Assembly: GCF_024320865.1 (NCBI RefSeq)
Contig: NZ_JANDBD010000003.1
Span: 1-64,000, forward strand
DNA: 64,000 bases
Source: Mycolicibacterium arenosum
Lineage (GTDB): Bacteria; Actinomycetota; Actinomycetes; Mycobacteriales; Mycobacteriaceae
Direction of reading: 5' to 3'
The notes beneath the pieces were generated by a model. The model did no database searches. It was given only the letters and a program-made list of their open reading frames with translations, and was not told the DNA's origin. The position numbers and the translations under genes are program-made. Below, piece after piece: positions 7,399 to 16,510 of this stretch (positions are counted from its first letter, which is position 1; each line of letters begins with the position of its first letter).

Positions 7399-9634
7399 GC
7401 GGCGCGACGAGGAACTCGCCGTCGAGGATTCCGGTCCCTCGCACCTGCGGCTGACGGCGCGCCTCAACACGTCGGCGCTCGACGCGCGCCGCGGTGTCAC
7501 CCGATTGCATCCCGAAGTCATTGCGGCACTGGGCATTCGCGAGTGGGACGCGGTGTCGCTGACGGGTTCGCGTACGACCGCGACGGTCGTGGGCATCGCC
7601 CCGCCGGGCACTCCCGCGGGCACCGCACTCATCGACGACGTCACCCTGTCCAACGCCGGGCTGCCCGAGAACAGCACCGTCATCGTCGCGCCGGTCACCG
7701 TGTACGGAGCGAAGTCGGTGACGCTCAGCGGATCCCGGCTCGCCACCCAGTCGCTGTCAGCGGCCACGCTGCGACTGGCCCTGCTGGGCAAGGTCATGAC
7801 GGTGGGCGACACCGTGTCACTGCTGCCGCGCGACCTGGGCCCCGGCACGTCGACATCGGAGGCCACCACCGCCCTCGCGTCATCGGTCGGCATCACGTGG
7901 ACATCCGAACTGCTGACCGTGACGAGCGTCGATCCGCCGGGACCCGTGAGCGTGCAACCGAATTCACTGGTCACCTGGGGCGACGGGTCGGGCGGTTCGG
8001 CGAGCACGGACACCGCCGTCGCCCCCTCGCCAACGGGTCAGGTCACCGTGACCGCCCCCACCGAGAAGTCCACACCGGCGATTCCCTTCGACGATCTCAA
8101 GGGTGCGCACACGCAGGCGGGCCGGCTGGCCGAGTGGCTCAAGCTGGCGCTCGACGAGCCGAAGCTGCTGGAAACCCTGGGCGCCACAGCCAATCTGGGT
8201 GTCCTGGTGACGGGGCCGGCGGGGGTCGGCAAGACCACGCTGGTACGCGCGGTATGCGCCGAGCGCAGGCTGGTCGAGCTCGACGGCCCGGAGGTCGGCG
8301 CACTGCGCCCCGAGGACCGGTTGGCCAGTGTGTCCGCAGCCGTCGCGACGGTACGCGACGGCGGCGGCGTCCTGCTCATCACCGACATCGACGCGCTGCT
8401 ACCCGCCGACGCCGAACCGGTCGCGACGCTCATCCTCACCGAGCTGCGCAACGCGATCGGCACGAAGGGCGTGGCGTTCGTGGCCACCTCGGCGGTGCCC
8501 GACACACTCGACAGCCGGTTGCGGTCACCCGACCTGTGCGACCGCGAGCTGGGCATGAGCCTTCCCGACGGCGCGACCCGCAAGGCGCTGCTGGAGGTGC
8601 TGCTGCGCGGCGTTCCGTCGGAGGGACTAGATCTCGAGGAGATCGGTTCCCGGACACCGGGTTTCGTCGTCGCCGATCTGTCCGCGCTGGTGCGCGAGGC
8701 CGCGCTGCGGGCGGCGGCGCGGGCGAGCGCCGACGGCAAGCCCCCCGCGCTGACGCAGGACGACTTCGTCGGCGCACTGTCGGTGATCCGCCCGCTGTCG
8801 CGATCCGCCACCGAGGAGGTCTCCGTCGGCTCGGTGACGCTCGAGGACGTCGGCGACATGGTCGAGACCAAGCAGGCGCTGACCGAGGCCGTCCTCTGGC
8901 CACTGCAGCACCCCGACACGTTCCAGCGCTTGGGCGTGGATCCGCCACGCGGCGTGCTGCTGTACGGCCCGCCCGGCTGCGGCAAGACGTTCGTCGTGCG
9001 TGCGCTCGCCAGCACCGGCAAGCTGTCGGTCCATGCCGTCAAGGGCGCCGAGCTGATGGACAAGTGGGTCGGCTCGTCGGAAAAGGCCGTGCGCGAGTTG
9101 TTCCGGCGTGCGCGGGATTCCGCGCCGTCGCTGGTGTTCCTCGACGAGATCGACGCGCTGGCGCCGCGGCGCGGTCAGAGCATCGACTCCGGTGTCACCG
9201 ACCGCGTCGTGGCCTCGCTACTGACCGAACTCGACGGCATCGACCCGCTACGCGATGTCATCGTGCTTGGCGCGACCAACCGGCCGGACCTGATCGACCC
9301 CGCGCTGCTGCGGCCGGGCCGCCTCGAGAAGCTGGTCTTCGTGGAGCCACCGGACGCCGAGGCGCGACGCGCGATCCTGCACACCTCGGGCAAGTCGATC
9401 CCGCTCAGCGACGACGTCAACCTCGACGCTCTGGCAGACGACCTCGACGGCTACAGCGCAGCGGATTGCGTTGCGCTGCTTCGGGAAGCCGCACTCACCG
9501 CGATGCGCCGGTCGATCGACGCCGCCGACGTCACGGCCGATGACGTGGCCAAGGCCCGCCAGAACGTCCGGCCGTCCCTGGATCCGGTACAGGTCGATTC
9601 GCTACGGGCGTTCGCCGAAGGGCGGCAGGTTTAG
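7391..9634 (+). CDS. Double AAA+ ATPase, CDC48/p97-like (Rv0435c-like)
   Basis: This 747-residue protein has an N-terminal CDC48-like double-psi barrel (residues about 15-170, RLNTSALDARRGVTRLHPEVIAAL) and two AAA+ modules. Module one has Walker A GPAGVGKTT near 275 and a degenerate Walker B VLLITDIDAL. Module two has GPPGCGKTF near 525, LVFLDEIDAL near 580 and the second-region motif GATNRPDLIDPALLRPGRLEK. The first module has Asp-Ile-Asp in place of Asp-Glu, so its ATPase activity may be weak. By family it should be an unfoldase or segregase. The gene overlaps pssA and closes the lipid-gene operon, as in M. tuberculosis. Confidence 0.9.
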   Translation: MTERRDEELAVEDSGPSHLRLTARLNTSALDARRGVTRLHPEVIAALGIREWDAVSLTGSRTTATVVGIAPPGTPAGTALIDDVTLSNAGLPENSTVIVAPVTVYGAKSVTLSGSRLATQSLSAATLRLALLGKVMTVGDTVSLLPRDLGPGTSTSEATTALASSVGITWTSELLTVTSVDPPGPVSVQPNSLVTWGDGSGGSASTDTAVAPSPTGQVTVTAPTEKSTPAIPFDDLKGAHTQAGRLAEWLKLALDEPKLLETLGATANLGVLVTGPAGVGKTTLVRAVCAERRLVELDGPEVGALRPEDRLASVSAAVATVRDGGGVLLITDIDALLPADAEPVATLILTELRNAIGTKGVAFVATSAVPDTLDSRLRSPDLCDRELGMSLPDGATRKALLEVLLRGVPSEGLDLEEIGSRTPGFVVADLSALVREAALRAAARASADGKPPALTQDDFVGALSVIRPLSRSATEEVSVGSVTLEDVGDMVETKQALTEAVLWPLQHPDTFQRLGVDPPRGVLLYGPPGCGKTFVVRALASTGKLSVHAVKGAELMDKWVGSSEKAVRELFRRARDSAPSLVFLDEIDALAPRRGQSIDSGVTDRVVASLLTELDGIDPLRDVIVLGATNRPDLIDPALLRPGRLEKLVFVEPPDAEARRAILHTSGKSIPLSDDVNLDALADDLDGYSAADCVALLREAALTAMRRSIDAADVTADDVAKARQNVRPSLDPVQVDSLRAFAEGRQV

Positions 9635-9638
9635 CCCC

Positions 9639-10691
9639 CTACGGTCGGGCCTCGAGTACCAGGTTGAACGGCGTCTCGGTTGCGCGGCGGAACCGGCTGA
9701 AACCACCACCGTCAACCACGACGTCGCGCAGCCTGGCCTCTCCCGCCTGCGCGCCGAGGGCGGGGCCGTTGCGGGCCAGAGACACCGGGACGCAGATCTG
9801 TGTCGAGGCACCGTACATCACGCGGCCCACCGGATTCATGTTGTCCTGCACCCGGTCTCCTGCAAACGGCTCCACGATCATCGCGACGCCGTCATCGGCC
9901 ACCGCACTTCGCGCATGCCTGGCCGCGCTGACCGGATCGGCCATGTCGTGCAAGCAGTCGAAGAAGGCGATGAGATCGAAGCCCTTACCGTCGTATCCGA
10001 CGGCATCGGCCTCCTCGAACCGGGCGTTCGCGACACCCGCCGCGGCGGCTTTCTCCTCGGCCACCCGGATCGACTCCCCGTGATAGTCGTAACCGACGAA
10101 CTCCGACTGCGGGAAGGCCGCCGCCATCAGGATGGTGCTCGCGCCGTGTCCACACCCGACATCCGCCACCTTCGCGCCGCGTTGAAGCTTGTCGACGACG
10201 CCGTCGAGTGCGGGCAACCAGGCATCGATGAGGTTGGTGTGGTAACCCGCGCGAAAGAATCGCTCGGTGCCCTCGAAGAGACACGGGTGGTGCTCGCCCC
10301 ATTCGAGGCCCGCGCCCGACCGGAAGTTCTCGAGTGTGCGGTCGAGCGCGTGGAAGGTCGCTTCCACGATGTTGTACGCGCCGGGGAGGTCGACGGGACC
10401 CGCCGGGTCTGCAAGGCAGAGTGCCTGCGCTTCGCTCAGCGACCAGGTGTCGGATGCGGAGTCGTACTCGACGTAGCCGCCGGCGCCCTGGTTGCCCAGC
10501 CACTCGCGGACGTACCGTTCGTCGGTACCGGTGCGTTTCGCCAAGTCGGTTGACGTCACCGCGCCCTTGGCCAGTTCGCGGTACAACCCGAGACGGTCGC
10601 CGACCAGCATCAGTGCCGCGCTCATCGCGGCACCGAGGTCGCCGACGGCCTTCCCGATGAACGCGTTCAAGGTGGTTTCGTCGATAGCCAT
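9639..10691 (-). CDS. Class I SAM-dependent methyltransferase with N-terminal winged helix
   Basis: This 350-residue protein has an N-terminal winged-helix dimerisation-like region (TSTDLAKRTGTDERYVREWLGNQGAGGYVEYD, about 45-80), as in actinobacterial O-methyltransferase-like families. The SAM-binding glycine loop is VADVGCGHGAST near 175-186, and the acidic post-I loop is FVGYDYHGES. The substrate is unknown. The start at ATG 10691 has GAGG 5-6 nt upstream. It converges on the AAA+ gene with a 4-bp gap and no obvious terminator between them. Confidence 0.85.
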   Translation of the reverse strand: MAIDETTLNAFIGKAVGDLGAAMSAALMLVGDRLGLYRELAKGAVTSTDLAKRTGTDERYVREWLGNQGAGGYVEYDSASDTWSLSEAQALCLADPAGPVDLPGAYNIVEATFHALDRTLENFRSGAGLEWGEHHPCLFEGTERFFRAGYHTNLIDAWLPALDGVVDKLQRGAKVADVGCGHGASTILMAAAFPQSEFVGYDYHGESIRVAEEKAAAAGVANARFEEADAVGYDGKGFDLIAFFDCLHDMADPVSAARHARSAVADDGVAMIVEPFAGDRVQDNMNPVGRVMYGASTQICVPVSLARNGPALGAQAGEARLRDVVVDGGGFSRFRRATETPFNLVLEARP

Positions 10692-10869
10692 CGCAGCCTC
10701 GTTTCGTAGTTCGGCCCGGATGACCTCATGGTGAGCGCGCGGTCGGCCGGTTGCAGCACATTCACCAAACGAGCGGCGAGCAACCGGATCAGGCTGACGC
10801 GACCAGGCCGGACAGCCAGTCGAGCGACGCCATCGATTCGTTCACCTCCACCCGTTGACATTCCACTAG

Positions 10870-10879
10870 TGACATGTCA
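10870..10879. promoter_or_regulatory. 10-bp palindrome in divergent promoter region
   Basis: TGACATGTCA is a perfect palindrome 11 bp upstream of the DUF1707 start, inside the 198-bp gap between divergent genes. It is flanked by two copies of CGTTGAC (10853 and 10881). It could be a small operator, but a palindrome this short may occur by chance. Confidence 0.3.
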
Positions 10880-10889
10880 GCGTTGACCT

Positions 10890-11327
10890 ATGACTGCTGC
10901 ACCTTCCGGGACCCACAGCACTCCAGTCCGCGCCGGTGACCGCGAGCGCGAGACCGCGGCCGGTCAACTGGGGCTGGCGCTCGCTCAGGGCTACCTCGAC
11001 ATGCCCGAGTACGAACGCCGCGTCGGCTCGGCGTTCGCCGCGCAGACCTCCGGTGAGCTTCGGGAACTGGTCGCAGACCTACCGCTCGCACTCCTACACC
11101 GAAACGACCCGCGGCGCCGCGAGGCGCAGCGCGCGGCCGCCCGGTTGTCGGTTCGCCTGCACCTCGCGGGTTACCTGCTGATGGTCGTGATCGTGCTGAC
11201 CGTGTGGACGGCGGTCGCCGTATCCGGCGGCCCCACGTACTTCTGGCCGATCTGGCCGATCCTCGGCGCCGGCATCGGCCTGCTGTGCCACGCGATCCCG
11301 ATCAGGATGTGCGCCGCGCGGCGCTGA
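10890..11327 (+). CDS. DUF1707 domain protein with 2TM tail
   Basis: This 145-residue protein begins with a DUF1707 (SHOCT-like) module, RAGDRERETAAGQLGLALAQGYLDMPEYERRV, near residues 13-45. A basic linker and two membrane helices follow (LHLAGYLLMVVIVLTVWTAVAVSG and FWPIWPILGAGIGLLCHAIPI). Proteins of this type are common and usually multi-copy in mycobacteria; the function is unknown. The start is ATG 10890. A strong hairpin lies just after the stop. Confidence 0.85.
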   Translation: MTAAPSGTHSTPVRAGDRERETAAGQLGLALAQGYLDMPEYERRVGSAFAAQTSGELRELVADLPLALLHRNDPRRREAQRAAARLSVRLHLAGYLLMVVIVLTVWTAVAVSGGPTYFWPIWPILGAGIGLLCHAIPIRMCAARR

Positions 11328-11333
11328 CGCGTA

Positions 11334-11364
11334 CGGCCCCTCCAGCACGTAACTGGAGGGGCCG
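11334..11364. terminator. Bidirectional hairpin terminator
   Basis: CGGCCCCTCCAG (11334-11345) pairs perfectly with CTGGAGGGGCCG (11353-11364) across a 7-nt loop. It lies between two convergent genes, ending 11327 and 11378. There is no U-tract, which is common for mycobacterial terminators, and the 12-bp GC stem would serve both directions. Confidence 0.75.
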
Positions 11365-11377
11365 ACGGTCGCGATCG

Positions 11378-12598
11378 TTACTCGCCGTCCGAGCCGCCCG
11401 CGTCCGAACCGCTCCCGGCACCGTCACCCGTGGCGCCGTCGCCTGTGTCGGATGTGGTCGAAGCGGCGTCGGCCTTCGTCGTCGCGTCCGTCGCCGGCGG
11501 ATCCTCCTGCGCGCCAGTCGTGGCGGCTTCGTCCTTGCCAGCCGGGGCACTGACGACACCCTTGCCCGGCACCGCGACGATGCCGGTGCGCACCTCGGGC
11601 TCGGCGGTTGGCTCCGCCTCGTCAACGGGCTTCACCTCGGCGACGGGTTTCACCTCGGCGACGGGCTTCACCTCGGTGGCGGGCTTCACCTCGGTGGCGG
11701 CCGGCGCCTCCTCGGCCGCCGATGCGGACGGCTTGGCCTCAGCGGCGGCGGCTTCTTCGGATGACGCCGAGAGGGCCTCCGGCGCAGAGGTTTCCACCTT
11801 CGCCGCCGTCTGCACCCCAGCGGTGACAGTCGCGGCCGGCGCCGTGATCGCGTCGATGACCATCTGACCCGCTGCGATCAGGCTTCCGATCAGACCGCGG
11901 TCGTAGTAGTACGGTCCCGTGCCCGCGGCGAACAACTGCGTCACCACGGTGCCCTGAAAGTCGACCAGGCCCTTGATGACACCGTTGACCACGCCGCTCA
12001 GGTCGCCCGCCTGGGCGGCCTTGAGCACCGTCTCCGCCGCACCGCCGATGACCGTGTTGATCGAGTAGATCGACTGCAGCGGGCCGAGACCCACCGTGAG
12101 GAGGAAGTCCGGGTTCTTGAGCAAGCCGACGACGTTGGCGAGCGGGGGGAAGAAGGCCAGCGACGGCTGCAGGACGTCGACGAGATCGACCAGCGGCCCG
12201 CCGCCGCTGAAGATCGCGTCGAGAACGGGCCCGGTGACCGGCGTGAGCACGATGTTCGCCGCGGTGTTAAGAGCCTGGGTGATCTGCCCGGCCAGGACCT
12301 CTTGAATGGCCTGCTGAAGCAGGCCGGGGGCTTGCTTGAGCCCCTCCCCGAACTGGGCGACGAACGCCTGCGCCACCGCGAGGAGCGCCCCCGGATCGGG
12401 TAGCGCCGCGATCGACGCGGCTGCAGGCTGCACCACCAGCGGGCTGACCGCCGCCGACAACTCCACCGAGGCGGAGCGAACTGCGGCTACCGGATCGGGC
12501 AGCTCCAGGGCCACCGGCCGCACCGGAGCGGCGACGAGGATCCCAGCTCCCAAAATCGCCACGCCCGCAGCGAATGATGACCGTACAGCTAATTGCAT
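11378..12598 (-). CDS. Exported Ala/Val-rich protein with EVKP repeats
   Basis: The product is about 406 residues. It has an N-terminal hydrophobic export signal (QLAVRSSFAAGVAILGAGILVAAPV), a globular Ala/Leu/Val-rich middle resembling the non-repeat part of mycobacterial PE/PPE-associated exported proteins, and an acidic Ala/Glu/Thr tail. The tail contains four consecutive ATEVKP/VAEVKP hexapeptides. I do not recognise a defined domain. The ATG at 12598 has GAAAGG 6 nt upstream; the ATG at 12604 is in frame but abuts that Shine-Dalgarno sequence, so 12598 is preferred. A good promoter lies upstream and a bidirectional terminator downstream, so it is probably monocistronic. Confidence 0.75.
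   Translation of the reverse strand: MQLAVRSSFAAGVAILGAGILVAAPVRPVALELPDPVAAVRSASVELSAAVSPLVVQPAAASIAALPDPGALLAVAQAFVAQFGEGLKQAPGLLQQAIQEVLAGQITQALNTAANIVLTPVTGPVLDAIFSGGGPLVDLVDVLQPSLAFFPPLANVVGLLKNPDFLLTVGLGPLQSIYSINTVIGGAAETVLKAAQAGDLSGVVNGVIKGLVDFQGTVVTQLFAAGTGPYYYDRGLIGSLIAAGQMVIDAITAPAATVTAGVQTAAKVETSAPEALSASSEEAAAAEAKPSASAAEEAPAATEVKPATEVKPVAEVKPVAEVKPVDEAEPTAEPEVRTGIVAVPGKGVVSAPAGKDEAATTGAQEDPPATDATTKADAASTTSDTGDGATGDGAGSGSDAGGSDGE
11628..11699. repeat. Four 18-bp tandem repeats (EVKP hexapeptides)
   Basis: Four consecutive copies of GGCTTCACCTCGGYGRCG lie at 11628, 11646, 11664 and 11682. On the minus strand they encode the A/V-T/A-EVKP hexapeptides of the exported protein. Copies one and two share one variant and copies three and four share another, suggesting stepwise duplication. 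Confidence 0.8.
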
Positions 12599-12638
12599 GT
12601 CCATCCTTTCCGAACCGTCAGTTCCCCCGCGAACCGAG

Positions 12639-12666
12639 AACTTACCGGTCAGTAGGTCTTGGTCAA
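12639..12666 (-). promoter_or_regulatory. SigA-type promoter of the exported-protein gene
   Basis: On the minus strand TTGACC (12661-12666), a 16-bp spacer and TAAGTT (12639-12644) form a good -35/-10 pair. The predicted start at about 12631 leaves a leader of about 33 nt containing GAAAGG. Confidence 0.6.
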
Positions 12667-13181
12667 GTGAAGTTTTTGCAGTTCAGGGATTTAGCTAGGC
12701 CATCTCTTCTTACCGTGAGTCCACTGCACAGTTGCTGCAAAATGTTCACCACAGACACCCATTTGCAAATCTGCAAACGAGATTGTTGATCTTGAAAACA
12801 TCTGCCAGGGCATCGCTGGAACGCGAGCCAACTTACTGGCGGGTCAGTTCACTCGCTGCTCATGGGCAGCAAAGCAGTGTCCGTGGGCGCGCCAAGGCGT
12901 TCGCTGGCCGAACGTCGACGCGGATGAGGGTGCCGTCATCGGCAACCGCGCCCGTCGTCGCTTTACACGCACGGCGATTTTGCCCAATGCGAGGTGGCTC
13001 ACACGAGCGGGTCGATGCGACCCGTATCACATGGTGAGACGCTGCTGGCGTGGCTCCGCTTCGGGGTCGGTACTTCTGACCGGACGCTCGGGGAAAAGCA
13101 GGATCCGTAGAATCTTGATCAACTCCAAGTAACGACGAATCCCGATGAAAGCGCTCGCCGACGTGAGCCGGAAAGAGTGCC
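12667..13181. other. 515-bp intergenic region, mrp operon leader
   Basis: This stretch has visibly lower GC content between about 12670 and 12800. I find no convincing coding region: the small open frames lack ribosome sites and mycobacterial codon use. A TAGAAT at 13108-13113 could be the mrpA -10 element, giving a leader of about 60 nt. GGAAAGAG lies just upstream of mrpA. I could not recognise a known riboswitch or small RNA. Confidence 0.4.
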
Positions 13182-16055
13182 ATGCTCGCCATCCTCTGCG
13201 CGCACGCGGTCGCCGCCGCGCTCGCGCCGCTGCTCGTGCGGCGGTGGGGACGGCACGCGTTCTACGGGCTCGCGGTGGTTCCGCTGCTCTCGCTCAGCTG
13301 GGTCGTGCTGAACTGGCCCCGTCCGGGGGCGGCGCCGAGCGTGCGTATGGAGTGGGTCCCCGAGCTGTCGATGAACATCGACCTGCGCTTCGACACCCTC
13401 GCCGCGATCATGAGCGTGCTGGTGCTCGCCGTCGGAGCGCTCGTCCTCTTCTACTGCGCCGAGTACTTCCACCACCACGACGGTCACACCGAGAAGCGGC
13501 TGCCGAGCTTCGCCGCCGAACTCACCGCGTTCTCCGGCGCGATGTTCGGTCTCGTCGTCAGCGACAACACGCTGCTGCTCTACCTGTTCTGGGAGCTGAC
13601 GACCGTCCTGTCGTTCGTGTTGGTCGGTCACTACGCCGAGCGCGCGACCAGCAGGCGCGCCGCGACCCAGGCGCTGCTCGTCACCACCGCGGGCGGGCTG
13701 GCGATGCTCGTCGGCATCATCATCCTCGGCGAGATGTCGGGCACCTATCTGCTCTCCGAGTTGGTCGCCGCGCCGCCCACCGGCACCGCCGCGTCGGTCG
13801 GCGTCGTGCTGGTCCTCGTCGGTGCGCTGTCGAAATCGGCCATCGTGCCGCTGCACTTCTGGCTGCCGGGCGCGATGGCCGCGCCGACTCCCGTCAGCGC
13901 CTATCTGCACGCTGCGGCGATGGTGAAGGCCGGGGTCTATCTGGTGGCCCGGATGGCGCCCGGTTTCGCCGATGCCGCGCCGTGGCGACCGATGGTCATC
14001 ACACTCGGGCTGCTGACGATGCTCATGGCCGGCTGGCGTGCGGTCCGCGAGTACGACCTCAAGCTGATCCTCGCCTTCGGCACGGTCAGCCAGCTCGGCC
14101 TGATCACCGTCATGGTGGGCGGCGGCAGCGGCGACCTGCTGCTCGCCGGCCTGGCGATGCTGTGCGCGCACGCGATGTTCAAGGCGGCACTGTTCATGGT
14201 CGTGGGCATCATCGACCACGCCACCGGTACTCGCGACATTCGCCGTCTCGCCGGGCTGGGCCGGCGCAGTAAACCGTTGCTGGTCATCGGGCTCGCGGGC
14301 GCCGCGAGCATGGCGGCCATTCCGCCGTTCTTCGGATTCGTCGCCAAGGAGGCGGATCTCACGACGCTCGCGGAGACCACCGCGCTCGGGTGGGCCGGTC
14401 CGTTCGTACTCGCGGGCGTGGTGTTCGGCTCGGTGTTCACGACGATCTACAGCCTGCGCTTCGTCTACGGCGCATTCGCCGATAAGGGACGGGCCGAGCC
14501 CAGCCAGCGGGTCGCCGAAATGCACCGTCCGACAGCGACTTTCCTGGCGGCACCCGCCGTCCTCGCCGCCGCAGGCCTGGTGTTCGGCCTCTGGCCGGGG
14601 GGCCTGGACGCCGTGCTGGCCGAGTACGCCGACACCGCGCCCGGCGGTGCCGGCTACCACCTCGCGCTCTGGCACGGCGTGAATCTTCCTCTGTTGCTGT
14701 CGCTTCTGGTGCTCGCCGTGGGCGCGGCCTCGTTCTTCACCCGATCCAAACTGCCCCGGACCAGGGTGGGGTACCTGCCGCTGGGCAACGCGGACCGCAT
14801 CTACGACAGCGTCGTCCGCGGCGCCGACGTACTGGCGGTACGGCTGACCTCGCTCACCCAGCGCGGCTCGATTCCGGCCACCCAGGCGGTGATCCTGTCG
14901 ACGCTGGTGGTCTTCCCGATCGTCGCGCTGTTGCTCGGGGCGCGGTCGGTCCCCGAGTTGCGGCTGTGGGACCACCCACTACAGGTCGTCGTCGGACTCA
15001 TCATCCTCGCGGCCGCTCTCAGCGCCACCGTGATGCGCAACCGCCTGGCCGCGGTCCTCCTCGTCGGTGTCACCGGATACGGGTGCGGTGCCATCTTCGT
15101 GTTCCACGGCGCTCCCGATCTCGCGCTCACCCAGTTTCTCGTCGAGACGCTGACGCTCGTCATCTTCGTGCTGGTGCTGAGGTCGCTGCCCGCCGAGGCG
15201 GACCGCGCCAACATCACCCTGAACCGGCTGCCGCGGGCGGTGCTCGCGATCGCCGTCGGGGCGACCGTCACCCTGCTGGCCGTGTTCGCGATGGCTGCGC
15301 GCTCGACCAGGCCGATCGCCGAACTGCTGCCCGATGCGGCGTACTACCGGGGCCACGGCTCCAACACCGTCAACGTGCTCCTGGTCGACATCCGCGCCTG
15401 GGACACCATGGGCGAGATCTCGGTGCTTCTCGTCGCGGCCACCGGTGTCGCGTCAATGGTGTTCCGCAACAGGAGGTTCGGGGCCGCCCCGCGGGTCGCC
15501 GATGCCGGCCAGCCCGATATCGGCCGGATCCCCGCGCTCGGCACCAGCCCGGCCTCCGGCGACGTCACCTGGCTGCGCGGCAGCGAGTTGCGCGACCCGC
15601 GCAACCGGTCGCTGGTGCTGGAAGTGGCGACGCGCCTGATCTTCCCGCTCATCATGCTGCTGTCGGCCTACTTCTTCTTCGCCGGCCACAACACCCCCGG
15701 CGGCGGTTTCGCGGGCGGCCTCACGGCCGGGTTGGCGCTGGTGCTGCGCTACTTGGCGGGCGGGCGCTACGAACTCGGTGAGACGCTGCCGCTGGACGCG
15801 GGCAAGATCCTGGGCGCGGGTCTCGCGCTGTCGGCGGGCACCGCGGTGACGTCGCTGTTCCTGGGCGCCCCGGTGCTGTCCTCCGCGGTCATCGCGTTCG
15901 ACCTGCCGGTGCTGGGCTCGGTGAAGCTGGTGACGGCGCTGTTCTTCGACCTGGGTGTCTACCTGATCGTGGTGGGTCTGGTGTTGGACGTGCTGCGCAG
16001 CCTCGGCGCGCGCGTCGACGAGGAGATCGTCGCGCAGCGGGCGGAGGCACGATGA
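13182..16055 (+). CDS. mrpA: Mrp Na+/H+ antiporter subunit A fused to subunit B
   Basis: This 957-residue polytopic membrane protein is the largest subunit of the cation/proton antiporter. The N-terminal part is NuoL/MrpA-like, with the proton-channel segment LSKSAIVPLHFWLPGAMAAPTPVSAYLHAAAMVKAG (a conserved lysine and histidines) near residues 210-250. An MrpA C-terminal region follows, and from about residue 800 there is an MnhB-type domain (YFFFAGHNTPGGGFAGGLTAGLAL). No separate mrpB is present, which is the fused form typical of actinobacteria. The start is ATG 13182 with GGAAAGAG upstream. The stop overlaps mrpC by 4 bp. Confidence 0.95.
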   Translation: MLAILCAHAVAAALAPLLVRRWGRHAFYGLAVVPLLSLSWVVLNWPRPGAAPSVRMEWVPELSMNIDLRFDTLAAIMSVLVLAVGALVLFYCAEYFHHHDGHTEKRLPSFAAELTAFSGAMFGLVVSDNTLLLYLFWELTTVLSFVLVGHYAERATSRRAATQALLVTTAGGLAMLVGIIILGEMSGTYLLSELVAAPPTGTAASVGVVLVLVGALSKSAIVPLHFWLPGAMAAPTPVSAYLHAAAMVKAGVYLVARMAPGFADAAPWRPMVITLGLLTMLMAGWRAVREYDLKLILAFGTVSQLGLITVMVGGGSGDLLLAGLAMLCAHAMFKAALFMVVGIIDHATGTRDIRRLAGLGRRSKPLLVIGLAGAASMAAIPPFFGFVAKEADLTTLAETTALGWAGPFVLAGVVFGSVFTTIYSLRFVYGAFADKGRAEPSQRVAEMHRPTATFLAAPAVLAAAGLVFGLWPGGLDAVLAEYADTAPGGAGYHLALWHGVNLPLLLSLLVLAVGAASFFTRSKLPRTRVGYLPLGNADRIYDSVVRGADVLAVRLTSLTQRGSIPATQAVILSTLVVFPIVALLLGARSVPELRLWDHPLQVVVGLIILAAALSATVMRNRLAAVLLVGVTGYGCGAIFVFHGAPDLALTQFLVETLTLVIFVLVLRSLPAEADRANITLNRLPRAVLAIAVGATVTLLAVFAMAARSTRPIAELLPDAAYYRGHGSNTVNVLLVDIRAWDTMGEISVLLVAATGVASMVFRNRRFGAAPRVADAGQPDIGRIPALGTSPASGDVTWLRGSELRDPRNRSLVLEVATRLIFPLIMLLSAYFFFAGHNTPGGGFAGGLTAGLALVLRYLAGGRYELGETLPLDAGKILGAGLALSAGTAVTSLFLGAPVLSSAVIAFDLPVLGSVKLVTALFFDLGVYLIVVGLVLDVLRSLGARVDEEIVAQRAEAR

Positions 16056-16510
16056 CCACCTTCGTTGTCCCCCTCGTCCTCATCGGCGGCCTGACGAGTG
16101 CCGGTGTCTACCTTCTCCTCGAACGCACGCTGACCCGAATGCTGTTGGGCCTGTTGCTGATCGGCAACGCAGTCAACCTGCTGATCCTCACCGCTGGTGG
16201 GCCCGCCGGCAATCCGCCGGTTCGCGGCCGGACGAGCGCGGGTGAAACCGCCACCTCGGATCCGCTGGCGCAGGGCATGATCCTCACGGCCATCGTCATC
16301 ACCATGGGAGTCGCCGCGTTCGTGCTGGCGCTCACCTACCGCTCGTACCGACTGAACTCCGACGAGGACGTGGACGACGACGTCGAGGACACCAGAGTAA
16401 AGACGGAGTCGACGACGCTCGACGAGGACCCGCCGGCCCCGGACATGCGGCGCGACACCGATGAACCCGACGAACTCGACGCGCTGCCGGGGCACGAGGG
16501 ATCGCGATGA
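16052..16510 (+). CDS. mrpC: Mrp antiporter subunit C
   Basis: This 152-residue NuoK-like subunit has three membrane helices, with LERTLTRMLLGLLLIGNAVNLLIL in the second. A charged C-terminal tail rich in Asp and Glu (about residues 105-152) is longer than in Bacillus MrpC. It overlaps mrpA by ATGA and mrpD by ATGA, consistent with coupled translation within the antiporter operon. Confidence 0.93.
   Translation: MTTFVVPLVLIGGLTSAGVYLLLERTLTRMLLGLLLIGNAVNLLILTAGGPAGNPPVRGRTSAGETATSDPLAQGMILTAIVITMGVAAFVLALTYRSYRLNSDEDVDDDVEDTRVKTESTTLDEDPPAPDMRRDTDEPDELDALPGHEGSR

Noticed and set aside
12732..13037. Small open frames in the gap before mrpA
   Set aside because: No ribosome sites, no typical codon use and no recognisable product.
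13119..14975. Long minus-strand open frame opposite mrpA
   Set aside because: Its product is low-complexity Arg/Gln/His, while the plus strand encodes an unmistakable MrpA.
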